Source: Ancylobacter sonchi (GTDB taxonomy: Bacteria; Pseudomonadota; Alphaproteobacteria; Rhizobiales; Xanthobacteraceae). Taken from it: 64,000 nucleotides of DNA. The notes beneath the pieces are model-generated. The model had not been told where the DNA came from. It worked only from the letters and a program-made list of their open reading frames with translations, and ran no database searches. Of this stretch, positions 35,060-42,543 are shown piece after piece. The position numbers were made by a program, and so were the translations under genes. The stretch covers positions 1 to 64,000 of the forward strand of contig NZ_JAHBGF010000046.1 of the NCBI RefSeq assembly GCF_018390695.1, in the 5' to 3' direction. The number at the start of each line of letters is the position of its first letter. Position 1 is the first letter of the stretch.

Positions 35060-35833
35060 TCACTTCTCCACGAACGCCTTCTCGATCACGAAATCGCCGG
35101 GCTCGGTCGTCGAGCCCTCCTCGAAGGCGAGATCCTTGAGGATGACGCGCATGTCGTCGAGCAACTGCGGGCTGCCGCACAGCATGACGCGGTCGTCTTC
35201 CTTGTCGAGCGGCGGCAGGCCGAGATCGGCGAACAGCTTGCCCGAGGTGATCAGGTCGGTGATGCGGCCCTGGTTGCGATAGGGCTCGCGAGTCACGGTC
35301 GGGTAGTAGACCAGCTTCTCGCGCACCAGCTCGCCGAAATACTCGTTGTCCGGCAGCTCCTTCTCGATGAAGTCCTGATAGGCGAGCTCGCCCACCGTGC
35401 GCACGCCGTGCACCAGGATGACCTTCTCGTAGTTCTCGTAGGTCTCCGGGTCCTTGATCAGGCTCATGAACGGCGCAAGGCCGGTGCCGGTGGACAAGAG
35501 ATAGAGCCGGCGGCCCGGGACGAGATAGTCGACCAGCAGCGTGCCGGTCGGCTTCCTGCCCACGATGACCTCGTCGCCGACCTTCAGGTCCTTCAGCCGC
35601 GAGGTGAGCGGGCCGTTCGGCACCTTGATCGAGAAGAACTCCAGCGTCTCCTCGTAGTTGGCGCTGGCGATGGAATAGGCGCGCAGCAGCGGCTTGCCGT
35701 TCACGGGCAGGCCGATCATCACGAACTGGCCGTTCTTGAACCGCAGCGCCGGATCGCGCGTGGTGGTGAAGGTGAACAGGTTGTCGGTCCAGTGGTGCAC
35801 CGATAGGACCCGCTCGTGATGCATATTGCTCAT
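35060..35833 (-). CDS. fpr: Ferredoxin--NADP reductase
   Basis: A 257-residue FAD enzyme exchanging electrons between NADPH and ferredoxin or flavodoxin. FAD-binding RAYSIASANYEE, NADP-binding LLSTGTGLAPFMSLI, and the closing EPGDFVIEKAFVEK, the extended C-terminus of alphaproteobacterial (Rhodobacter-type) Fpr. The start MSNMHHERVLSVHHWTDNLF fits the family. A role in oxidative-stress electron supply and Fe-S repair is known for relatives. It stands alone. Confidence 0.95.
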   Translation of the reverse strand: MSNMHHERVLSVHHWTDNLFTFTTTRDPALRFKNGQFVMIGLPVNGKPLLRAYSIASANYEETLEFFSIKVPNGPLTSRLKDLKVGDEVIVGRKPTGTLLVDYLVPGRRLYLLSTGTGLAPFMSLIKDPETYENYEKVILVHGVRTVGELAYQDFIEKELPDNEYFGELVREKLVYYPTVTREPYRNQGRITDLITSGKLFADLGLPPLDKEDDRVMLCGSPQLLDDMRVILKDLAFEEGSTTEPGDFVIEKAFVEK

Positions 35834-36028
35834 TTACGAACCGTTCTTGTGAAAACTTCCAAACTGGTCGGAAGCCATGTAATTCTCTGCGGCGGGGTTT
35901 ACTGCGCAACGGCGCCGCTGTCGAGAAGTCCGTGACGTTTCCGCGTCGCGGCGTGCGAGCGTCGCCGCTTGCGCGGGGCGCGTCCCTCGGCCTCAATGGC
36001 GCGCGATCCGCAGCGGCGAGGGCGCCTC

Positions 36029-36445
36029 ATGTTCACCCACATCATTCTCGGCGCGCGCGACCTGCCGCGCCTGACGGCGTTCTACGACGCGGTGCTGGCG
36101 CCGCTCGGCCTCGTTCGGGTCGAGGTCGCCGAGGATGGCGGCCCGCCGGGGGCGATGTGGGCGATGCCCGGGCGGCGCTGGCCGCAATTCTTCGTGCAGC
36201 TGCCGTTCAATGGCCTGCCGGCCACCTGGGGCAACGGCACGCAGGTGAGCTTCGCCGCGCCCTCGCCGGCGGCGGTGGACGCCGCCTGGCGGGCTCTGGT
36301 CGCCAATGGCGGCATCGACGAGGGTGCGCCGGGCCTGCGCCCGCATTACGACCCCGACTATTATGGCGCCTATGGCCGCGACCCGGAAGGCAACAAATTG
36401 TGCTTCGTGCATGCCGGCGGGCTGGAGAGGCTGACCGTGGCGTGA
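36029..36445 (+). CDS. VOC (glyoxalase-fold) protein
   Basis: A 138-residue single-domain vicinal-oxygen-chelate protein from the ATG at 36029 (MFTHIILGARDLPRLTAFYD). Other pieces are YDPDYYGAYGRDPEGNKLCF and the closing VHAGGLERLTVA. Two domain copies or dimerisation would be needed for the usual metal site: the His of MFTHIILG, and EGNKLC where a Glu-type ligand is often found. Function not determined; relatives include lactoylglutathione-lyase-like and resistance proteins. The stop codon is followed by a 15-base tandem duplication. Confidence 0.8.
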   Translation: MFTHIILGARDLPRLTAFYDAVLAPLGLVRVEVAEDGGPPGAMWAMPGRRWPQFFVQLPFNGLPATWGNGTQVSFAAPSPAAVDAAWRALVANGGIDEGAPGLRPHYDPDYYGAYGRDPEGNKLCFVHAGGLERLTVA

Positions 36446-36498
36446 GCGGGCGCCACGTAAGCAGGCGCCACGTACCCCGGGACGGCGCGCGGCGGTGA

Positions 36499-37971
36499 TC
36501 AGCCGCGCGGTTCGGTCTCCTGGTTGCGCTTGTTCTCGTACATGTGCAGGTCGGCGCGCCGGACCACCGCCTCGAGGCGCTCGCCGGGCGTGCTGGTCGC
36601 CATGCCCATGGAGACGCTGAGCGCCTGCGACGAATAGAACTGGTTGTTCACGGTGATCAGCTCGCCGATCGCCTCCATGACGCCGGCGCCGCCCTCGACG
36701 TCGACCCCCGGCAGCAGCACCGCGAACTCGTCGCCGCCGATGCGCGCGGCGACATTGGGCTTGTCGACCGCCTTGCCGAGCACCTCGCCGGCCCGGCGCA
36801 GCAGCGCGTCGCCGACGGCGTGGCCGAGCTGGTCGTTGACCAGCTTGAGGTCGTTGAGGTCGATCATCAGCACGGTGACCGGGAACGGCCCGCGCCGCTC
36901 CAGCCGGTTCAGCTCGTCGACATAGAAGGAGCGGTTGTACAGCTTGGTCAGCACGTCGTGATTGCCGAGATATTCGAGATAGGCCTCGGCCTTCTTGCGG
37001 GCAGTGATGTCGGTGAGCGCCACCTGTACCAGCGACCAGTCGTGCTCGCGGCCCGGCAGCACCGAGAATTGCAGCAGCACGTTGATTTCGTCGCCGGCCA
37101 GCGAGTAGTTCACCACCTCGCGCTGGTGCATCAGCTTGCCATTCCACAAATCGATCAGCTGCTCGCGGAAATGCCGGTGCATATCCTCGCGGAACACCCG
37201 GCCCATATTAGCGAACAGCGTCTTCTTGTCGGCGGCCTGGAACATGTCGAGCGTGTGCTGGTTCACGTCGATCACACGCACCTCGCTGATGCAGCGCTGC
37301 ACGAAATCCGGATGCACGTCGGTAAACACCCGCAGATCCTCGATGCCGCGATGGCGGAGGTCGTCGATCAGCTGCTTGATGGTGGAGAAATCCTCCACCC
37401 ACAGCGACACCGGCGAATGCTCGAACAGGCCACGGGCATATTCCTCCGCCTTGCCGGCGGCGCGGCGGGCGTTCTCGCGGTCGGTGACGTCCTCGGTCGA
37501 GAGCAGCACGCGGTCGAGCCGCTCCTCGTGGCCGGGCAGCACGTGGCCCTTGAGCTGCACGTCGAGCCGGCGGCCGCCGAGCGTGTAGTTGCTGGTGTGG
37601 CTGGAAAACTGGGTCTTGCCGTCCCACAGCTGCGCCAGCTCCTCGACATGGGTGCGCAGCATGTCGCCGCGGAACACCTTGTCGAGATTGGCGACGAGAT
37701 GCGACAGGCTGTCGGCCTCGAACAGGTCGAGCGTGGCCTGGTTGACCTTCAGCACGCGGATGCGGCTGGCGCAGGCCACGACCCGGCTCTCATCCTCCCA
37801 CAAATGGTCGCGCAGCGAGGTGACGCCGGCGGCGCGCCAGCCGTCGAACAGCGCCTTGACCTCGCTGAAATCCTCCAGCCACATCGGGATCGGCGCCAGC
37901 TGGAACATCTGGCTGTCGTCGAGCCCGGGGGTATGGTCGGTCGTCTGCGGGAGGGTTTGCTGGTGCAGCAT
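36499..37971 (-). CDS. PAS-PAS-GGDEF diguanylate cyclase, soluble
   Basis: About 490 residues. Two consecutive, similar sensory modules are visible: APIPMWLEDFSEVKALFDGW...VNQATLDLFEA...STEDVTDREN and SPVSLWVEDFSTIKQLIDDL...VNQHTLDMFQA...ALTDITARKKAE, each a PAS fold with the same internal order and so probably a duplication. The C-terminal cyclase has HDVLTKLYNRSFY and ARIGGDEFAVLLPG. No RxxD inhibitory site lies before GGDEF. No membrane segment, so it is cytosolic. The start at 37971 (MLHQQTLPQT) is preferred over 38037, whose extra 22 residues look non-coding; this is uncertain. Confidence 0.85.
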   Translation of the reverse strand: MLHQQTLPQTTDHTPGLDDSQMFQLAPIPMWLEDFSEVKALFDGWRAAGVTSLRDHLWEDESRVVACASRIRVLKVNQATLDLFEADSLSHLVANLDKVFRGDMLRTHVEELAQLWDGKTQFSSHTSNYTLGGRRLDVQLKGHVLPGHEERLDRVLLSTEDVTDRENARRAAGKAEEYARGLFEHSPVSLWVEDFSTIKQLIDDLRHRGIEDLRVFTDVHPDFVQRCISEVRVIDVNQHTLDMFQAADKKTLFANMGRVFREDMHRHFREQLIDLWNGKLMHQREVVNYSLAGDEINVLLQFSVLPGREHDWSLVQVALTDITARKKAEAYLEYLGNHDVLTKLYNRSFYVDELNRLERRGPFPVTVLMIDLNDLKLVNDQLGHAVGDALLRRAGEVLGKAVDKPNVAARIGGDEFAVLLPGVDVEGGAGVMEAIGELITVNNQFYSSQALSVSMGMATSTPGERLEAVVRRADLHMYENKRNQETEPRG

Positions 37972-38188
37972 CCGCGCTTCACTCGTCTGTACGGCTAGAT
38001 CGCATCGCAGAGGACGTCCCGATACCGGCGGCATCATGTCCGGTTGCGACAGACCTCAACGAGCATTTACCACGTTTGGCGCCCAAGCGAACATATTCGG
38101 TTGGCGCGGCGGCTATTGGCGATAAGTTTCGATATTGTGCCAATAGTCGAGGTATCATGATCGGGAAACCGAAGAAGGGGCAGCCGAA

Positions 38189-38281
38189 ATGACCATGCAC
38201 GAGTTCACCGCCCGGCACTGGATCACCGTCGCGGTGATTCTCCTGCTGGCTGTAGGGGCGTTCCTGTTCAGCTGGACGTAG
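38189..38281 (+). CDS. 30-residue single-span membrane protein (candidate)
   Basis: ATG at 38189 opens a 30-codon frame: MTMHEFTARHW, then the hydrophobic span ITVAVILLLAVGAFLFSW, ending in T and a stop. AAGGGG lies about 8 bases upstream. A short charged N-terminus followed by one membrane helix is a typical layout of small membrane proteins. It is isolated between the GGDEF gene and exoD. Coding is inferred from layout only. Confidence 0.45.
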   Translation: MTMHEFTARHWITVAVILLLAVGAFLFSWT

Positions 38282-38401
38282 TTTCGCGCGGGCGTCCGAT
38301 CCGGGTTCTGGTCCGGGGGTTCTGGTCTTTGTCACAATCGCTGCCTATCTGTGGACGGTCGCGGCAGCCGCCGCCGGCAAGCCGAGGGAGCGTTTCAGGT
38401 C

Positions 38402-39064
38402 GTGCAGGGCGATGAATCGACGGGTGGCGCCACCGCCGACGAGACGATCGATCTCGACAACGAGGCCACGCGGCTGTCGGACGTCCTGGTCAGCATCGCT
38501 TCCGACGAGACCCGCGAGCGCATCGCCATCGGCGACCTGCTCACGGCGATGCAGGAGCGCGCCTTCGGGCCGCTGATGCTGGTCTTCGCGCTGCCCAACG
38601 TGCTGCCCACCCCGCCGGGCACCTCCACCGTGCTCGGCGCGCCGCTGATCTTCCTCACCGCCCAGCTGGCCTTCGGCCTCAGTCCCTGGCTGCCGCCGCT
38701 GATCTCCCGCCGTTCCATCGCCCGCAAGGATTTCGCCGCCTTCGTCGGCAAGGCGGTGCCGTGGCTCGCCAAGGCGGAGAACCTGCTGCGCCCGCGCTTC
38801 GGCTTCCTCGCCCATCCGCCGGCGGAGTATGTCGTCGGGGTGGTGAGCCTGATCCTCGCCGTGGTGCTGGTGCTGCCGATCCCGCTCGGCAACATGCTGC
38901 CGGCGCTGGCGATCTGCGTCATGGCGCTTGGCATATTGGAGCGCGACGGCATCTGGGTGATGGCCGGCATCGTCATCGCCATCGCCTCGCTCGGCGTGGT
39001 GTCCGGCGTGGTATGGGGCTTCGTCGAGGCCGGGCTCTATCTGCTGAAGAGCTTCTTCGGCTGA
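38402..39064 (+). CDS. exoD: ExoD-family exopolysaccharide synthesis protein
   Basis: A 220-residue inner-membrane protein from GTG 38402, with GAGGGAG about 11 bases upstream; a GTG at 38351 would add 17 residues without family character. It has the ExoD signature ALPNVLPTPPGTSTVLGAPL followed by FLTAQLAFGLSPWLP, and four to five hydrophobic segments, including VVSLILAVVLVLPIPLGNML. ExoD was described in Sinorhizobium as affecting exopolysaccharide production and alkali tolerance. Exact activity unknown. Confidence 0.88.
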   Translation: MQGDESTGGATADETIDLDNEATRLSDVLVSIASDETRERIAIGDLLTAMQERAFGPLMLVFALPNVLPTPPGTSTVLGAPLIFLTAQLAFGLSPWLPPLISRRSIARKDFAAFVGKAVPWLAKAENLLRPRFGFLAHPPAEYVVGVVSLILAVVLVLPIPLGNMLPALAICVMALGILERDGIWVMAGIVIAIASLGVVSGVVWGFVEAGLYLLKSFFG

Positions 39065-39072
39065 GCGCAGGG

Positions 39073-39093
39073 GCGCCGCCAGAGCGGCGGCGC
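39073..39093. terminator. Bidirectional hairpin between exoD and the convergent small gene
   Basis: GCGCCGCC (39073-39080), loop AGAGC, GGCGGCGC (39086-39093), eight perfect GC-rich pairs between two convergent stops. No T-tract. Confidence 0.55.
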
Positions 39094-39099
39094 GGGGCC

Positions 39100-39309
39100 T
39101 CAGCCGGCGACCGCCTGCGCGTTGGCCAGGGCCCGCGCCAGCATTTCCAGGCACTCCTCGGCCTGTTCCTGCCCGACCGCGTCGCCGCGCAGCCGGTGCG
39201 CGAGGTCGCGCAGGTCGCGGATGGCGACGTCGACGGCGGTCATCAGGTCGATCTCCGGCTCCGCGTCGGCAAGCGGCACCCGGACGGGGAAGGGAATCAC
39301 ATTACTCAT
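39100..39309 (-). CDS. Conserved small protein of MSNVIPFP type
   Basis: A 69-residue soluble protein, MSNVIPFPVRVPLADAEP, then helices DLMTAVDVAIRDLRDLAHRL and QEQAEECLEMLARALANAQ. The N-terminal xNVIPFP motif recurs in short alphaproteobacterial proteins of unknown role. The frame also allows a GTG one codon earlier. No ribosome-binding site of note. Conserved-looking but not assigned. Confidence 0.6.
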   Translation of the reverse strand: MSNVIPFPVRVPLADAEPEIDLMTAVDVAIRDLRDLAHRLRGDAVGQEQAEECLEMLARALANAQAVAG

Positions 39310-39435
39310 CACGGCACTCGGCTGGGCGAATCACGCTTGGGCGCGTTTCCCGAACCTTGCCGGCAATTGGTTAACGCCATCCTCCACTTACCACTCCGCT
39401 CGCCGCCGGATCGACCGCCGGCCGCGCAACGGAAT

Positions 39436-39471
39436 GGGCGGGCACGGAAGGAGGAAACTCCGTGCCCGCCC
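39436..39471 (-). terminator. 13-bp hairpin downstream of the 39-residue gene
   Basis: GGGCGGGCACGGA (39436-39448) and TCCGTGCCCGCCC (39459-39471) are perfect complements with a 10-base loop. It lies downstream of the small minus-strand gene at 39520-39639. There is no T-tract, so either Rho-independent termination is weak or the hairpin protects the mRNA end. Confidence 0.6.
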
Positions 39472-39519
39472 GCTACCGGCCGGGGAGGGGGCGGCCCCCG
39501 GCGGGATGGTTAACCGCCG

Positions 39520-39639
39520 TCAGGCGTCGCAGCGCGCCGGCCGGCGGGCCGGCTTGTCGTCGCGGGCGATGTGCCCGGCCGAGAAGGTGGCGAGCGCGAT
39601 GAAGGCGGCGAAGGCGGTGATGATCGTGGCGTTCAGCAT
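39520..39639 (-). CDS. 39-residue membrane protein
   Basis: ATG at 39639 with GAGGAG about 9 bases upstream. MLNATIITAFAAFIALATF is one membrane helix, then SAGHIARDDKPARRPARCDA, a short basic tail ending near a Cys. A longer in-frame ORF exists upstream but its residues have no protein character. Small single-span proteins of this layout are common in the order; function unknown. The upstream region carries three CGATATG repeats. Confidence 0.55.
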   Translation of the reverse strand: MLNATIITAFAAFIALATFSAGHIARDDKPARRPARCDA

Positions 39640-39700
39640 GACGCGGGCTCCTCGATGGCGGCGATCGGCCGGCGCGGGGGCCGTTCCGATCCGGTGTTGG

Positions 39701-39738
39701 CGATATGTATCGCACACGATATGATCCATGACGATATG
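39701..39738. promoter_or_regulatory. Three CGATATG repeats upstream of the 39-residue gene
   Basis: CGATATG at 39701-39707, 39717-39723 and 39732-39738, spaced 16 and 15 bases, about 62 bases upstream of the small gene's ATG. The first is followed by TATCG, forming a short dyad. Spacing is not quite a helical turn and a half, so binding by a dimeric regulator is only a guess. Confidence 0.4.
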
Positions 39739-39952
39739 TTTTTTCACGCGGGCGGATGTGAGGTCATGCACGAGCGTGTGATCGGGCAAGGTCGATCCGG
39801 TGCCTCAGGCCCCGCTCTGCGCGAACGCGGCGAAGCCCTGCGGCGGGCGCGGATCACAAGCGCCGTGTTTGGTGCTACTCGTCGGGCCAACATGGTGCCG
39901 GCCGGCTGATCCCCTGCGTCAGTCGCACCCAGAAGCCCCCAAGGAGACCGAC

Positions 39953-40243
39953 ATGAGCAACGCCCCCGCGCCTTCCTCCATCGCCGCCTTCGCCAGCTGG
40001 GACAAGGACGACCAGGGCCGGCTGAAGATGTGGCCGCTGCAGGCCTTCACCACCGCGTTGATGAACAACGAGACGGTGGGGCTGCGGCTCGAGATCGGCA
40101 CCAGCAAGCCCAAGCCGGGCGAGCCGGTGCCGGCATTGCAACTGGTGCTGCGCCCCGAGCAGGTGCGCGAACTCGCCAATGCGCTGGCCGAGGCGGAGGC
40201 GCGTCTGGCCGACGCGCATTTCTCCACCGTCGGCCGTGCGTGA
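39953..40243 (+). CDS. Conserved hypothetical protein, 96 residues
   Basis: Starts MSNAPAPSSIAAFASWDKDD, has WPLQAFTTALMNNETVGLRL and LQLVLRPEQVRELANALAEA, ends STVGRA. Soluble, mixed beta then a C-terminal helix. AAGGAG lies 6 bases before the ATG. It is placed 44 bases upstream of gnd on the same strand and probably shares its transcript. No named family recognised. Confidence 0.7.
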   Translation: MSNAPAPSSIAAFASWDKDDQGRLKMWPLQAFTTALMNNETVGLRLEIGTSKPKPGEPVPALQLVLRPEQVRELANALAEAEARLADAHFSTVGRA

Positions 40244-40287
40244 TCCTTCCTTCCTTTCAGCCTTCCTTTCAGCAGAACGGTAGCTTC

Positions 40288-41721
40288 ATGACCAAGCTCG
40301 CGGATATCGGTGTCTATGGCCTTGCCACCATGGGCGCGAATCTCGCCCGCAACGCCGCCGGCAAAGGCTTCACGGTGGCGGTCGCCAACCGCAATCACGA
40401 GCGGACCGACGAACTCATCGCCGAGCACGGCGCGGAAGGCAGCTTCGTGCCCTCCCGGTCGATCGCCGATTTCGTCGCCTCCATCGCCAAGCCGCGGCCG
40501 ATCCTGATCATGGTGAAGGCCGGCGCGCCGGTGGACGCGGTGATCGAGGAACTGCTGCCGCATCTCGATCCCGGCGACATCATCATCGACGGCGGCAATT
40601 CGCTGTTCACCGACACCGCGCGCCGCAACACCTATCTCAAGGACAAGGGCTTCCGCTTCGTCGGCATGGGCGTGTCCGGCGGCGAGGAGGGGGCGCTGAT
40701 CGGCCCCTCCATGATGCCGGGCGGCGAGGTCGAGGCCTATGAGCGCGTGGCGCCGATGTTCACCCGCATGGCGGCGCAGGTCGATGGCGAGCCCTGCTGC
40801 ACCCATATCGGCCCGGACGGCGCCGGCCACTATGTGAAGATGGTGCATAACGGCATCGAATATGCCGACATGCAGCTGATCGCCGAGGCCTACGACCTCC
40901 TGAAGACCCTGCACGGCTTGGAGGCCCCCGCCATCGGCGAGATCTTCGCCGAGTGGAACAAGGGCGAGCTCGATTCCTACCTGATCGAGATCACCGCCGA
41001 GGTGCTGAAGAAGACCGACGCCGCGACCGGCAGGCCGCTGGTCGACCTCATCACCGACGAGGCCGAGCAGAAGGGCACCGGCCTGTGGACCTCGAAGTCG
41101 GCGCTCGATCTCGGCGTGCCGCTGACCGCCATTACCGAGGCGGTGTTCGCCCGCGTGCTGTCGAGCCGCCGTGGCCAGCGCATCGAGGCGGAAGGGCTGC
41201 TCACCCACGCCAAGCCGGCGGTGCCCCCGGCGACGCCTGAGGCCATCGAGGCGATCCGCGCCGGGCTCTACGCCTCGAAGATCGTCGCCTATGCCCAGGG
41301 CTTCCAGCAGCTGCAGGTGGCGTCCGAGGAATATGGCTGGAACCTGAAGCTCGGCGACCTCGCCACCATCTGGCGCGGCGGCTGCATCATCCGGGCGCGC
41401 TTCCTCAACCGCATCCGCGAGGCCTATGGCGACGGGGCATCAGTGTCGAGCCTGCTGTTCGAGCCGTATTTCCGCGAGGCGGTGCTCGCCGCCGAGCCGA
41501 AGTGGCGCAAGCTGGTGGGCGAGGCGGTGGCGGCGGGCGTGCCGACCCCGGCCTTCTCCTCGGCGCTCGCCTATTATGACGGGCTACGCCGCGCCCGTGG
41601 CCCGGCCAACCTCCTGCAGGGGCTGCGCGACTATTTCGGCGCCCACACCTATGGGCGGCTCGACAAGCCCGGCAAGTACCACACCCGCTGGGCGCAGGAT
41701 GGTAACGAAGTGAAGGCGTGA
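40288..41721 (+). CDS. gnd: 6-phosphogluconate dehydrogenase (decarboxylating)
   Basis: Oxidises 6-phosphogluconate to ribulose 5-phosphate with CO2 release and NADPH formation. 477 residues from the ATG at 40288, full length. NADP-binding start GVYGLATMGANLARNAAGKG, the substrate-binding signature IIDGGNSLFTDTARR, catalytic Lys and Asn in HYVKMVHNGIEYADMQLIAE, and GTGLWTSKSALDLGVPLTAI. C-terminal RPANLLQGLRDYFGAHTYGR with the active-site His and Arg of the partner subunit. No zwf nearby. The frame opens further upstream but overlaps the previous gene without family character. Confidence 0.97.
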   Translation: MTKLADIGVYGLATMGANLARNAAGKGFTVAVANRNHERTDELIAEHGAEGSFVPSRSIADFVASIAKPRPILIMVKAGAPVDAVIEELLPHLDPGDIIIDGGNSLFTDTARRNTYLKDKGFRFVGMGVSGGEEGALIGPSMMPGGEVEAYERVAPMFTRMAAQVDGEPCCTHIGPDGAGHYVKMVHNGIEYADMQLIAEAYDLLKTLHGLEAPAIGEIFAEWNKGELDSYLIEITAEVLKKTDAATGRPLVDLITDEAEQKGTGLWTSKSALDLGVPLTAITEAVFARVLSSRRGQRIEAEGLLTHAKPAVPPATPEAIEAIRAGLYASKIVAYAQGFQQLQVASEEYGWNLKLGDLATIWRGGCIIRARFLNRIREAYGDGASVSSLLFEPYFREAVLAAEPKWRKLVGEAVAAGVPTPAFSSALAYYDGLRRARGPANLLQGLRDYFGAHTYGRLDKPGKYHTRWAQDGNEVKA

Positions 41722-41799
41722 GGGGAGGGGCGGACACTCTTCGCTCCCCTTTGTCGTCCAAGTGACTGCGGATAGAAAATATCTCAGTCCAAAGAAAAA

Positions 41800-41841
41800 C
41801 GCCCCGATTTTCGTTTAGCTTTCTAAAAGAAAATCGGGGCG
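41800..41841 (-). terminator. Strong intrinsic terminator overlapping the end of the HEPN-like gene
   Basis: CGCCCCGATTTTC (41800-41812) and GAAAATCGGGGCG (41829-41841) are perfect 13-base complements with a 16-base loop. On the minus strand the stem is followed by TTTTTCTTT. The first stem arm, in minus-strand order, is made of the last codons of the gene (for APIF), so coding sequence and terminator share DNA. Confidence 0.85.
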
Positions 41842-42431
41842 TCGGGGTGCCACTTTCCCTCTTTTGGTAGTATTAGCTTGCGAGGCAGCGGCGGCTTAAT
41901 AGGCATTTCAGCTTCCAATGCTCCAACGCGGATATGGGTTGATTTGCTCATCGTTAGAGCGATGTATCTATTTACCCTCCAGGCAAAATCAGTCATTTCT
42001 AATATTGAATCGCAAATTCCGCGAAATTCTTTAAGGCTTATCGAGTATATTTTGTAATCAAACGGAAATTTTTTCCTGATGCTAGTAAAATGAAAATGTG
42101 TAGATCCCAAATGCCCATTTGCATGCATTGCGATATTTCTATTTTCTGTGCAGATGGAAAATCCTTTCTGAAAATGAATTAACAATTCTTTTATTTCTTT
42201 TTTTGTTTCCATCTCAGATGCTATTTGATATAGTATTTCTATTCTTTGATTATTATTTAGCGGAAATAGTAATTGGTTTAATATTTTTTCGGGAATTGCG
42301 GCTAAGTATCGTTCTATCAATCGAATGAGAGCGAGCTGAAGTCTGTCGTATCGAAGTGATAGCACTCCCAATGCTTCAAGGAAGTCGCGAGCTCCAGCTT
42401 CGCCCCACTCGTCTTTTGGCCAATCGGTCAT
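41823..42431 (-). CDS. AT-rich orphan protein with HEPN-like RNxxxH motif
   Basis: A 202-residue protein from the ATG at 42431 (MTDWPKDEWGEAGARDFLEA). Mostly helical: SLRYDRLQLALIRLIERYL, NNNQRIEILYQIASEMETKK. The segment ENRNIAMHANG contains RN-x3-H (R98-H103), the hallmark of HEPN ribonucleases (Rx4-6H). No named subfamily recognised. Its DNA is much richer in A+T than both neighbours and uses codons such as ATA and TTT freely, so it was probably acquired recently. It ends in its own strong terminator. No antitoxin-like partner is adjacent, so a toxin role is only a suggestion. Confidence 0.6.
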   Translation of the reverse strand: MTDWPKDEWGEAGARDFLEALGVLSLRYDRLQLALIRLIERYLAAIPEKILNQLLFPLNNNQRIEILYQIASEMETKKEIKELLIHFQKGFSICTENRNIAMHANGHLGSTHFHFTSIRKKFPFDYKIYSISLKEFRGICDSILEMTDFAWRVNRYIALTMSKSTHIRVGALEAEMPIKPPLPRKLILPKEGKWHPDAPIFF

Positions 42432-42543
42432 CGTAATTCGCTTCAGTTTTCCCGCGAATCTCAAATCTGACCCTATCCTTCGAGGGCCGGGTCTCGCGAA
42501 TAGTGCTTCCTATGACCGAGGCAATTGGGGGCGATCCAGCCCC

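Noticed and set aside
39736-39909. 57-codon plus-strand frame starting MFFHAGG
   Set aside because: Has no recognisable ribosome-binding site or conserved character and overlaps the putative control region of the 39-residue gene.
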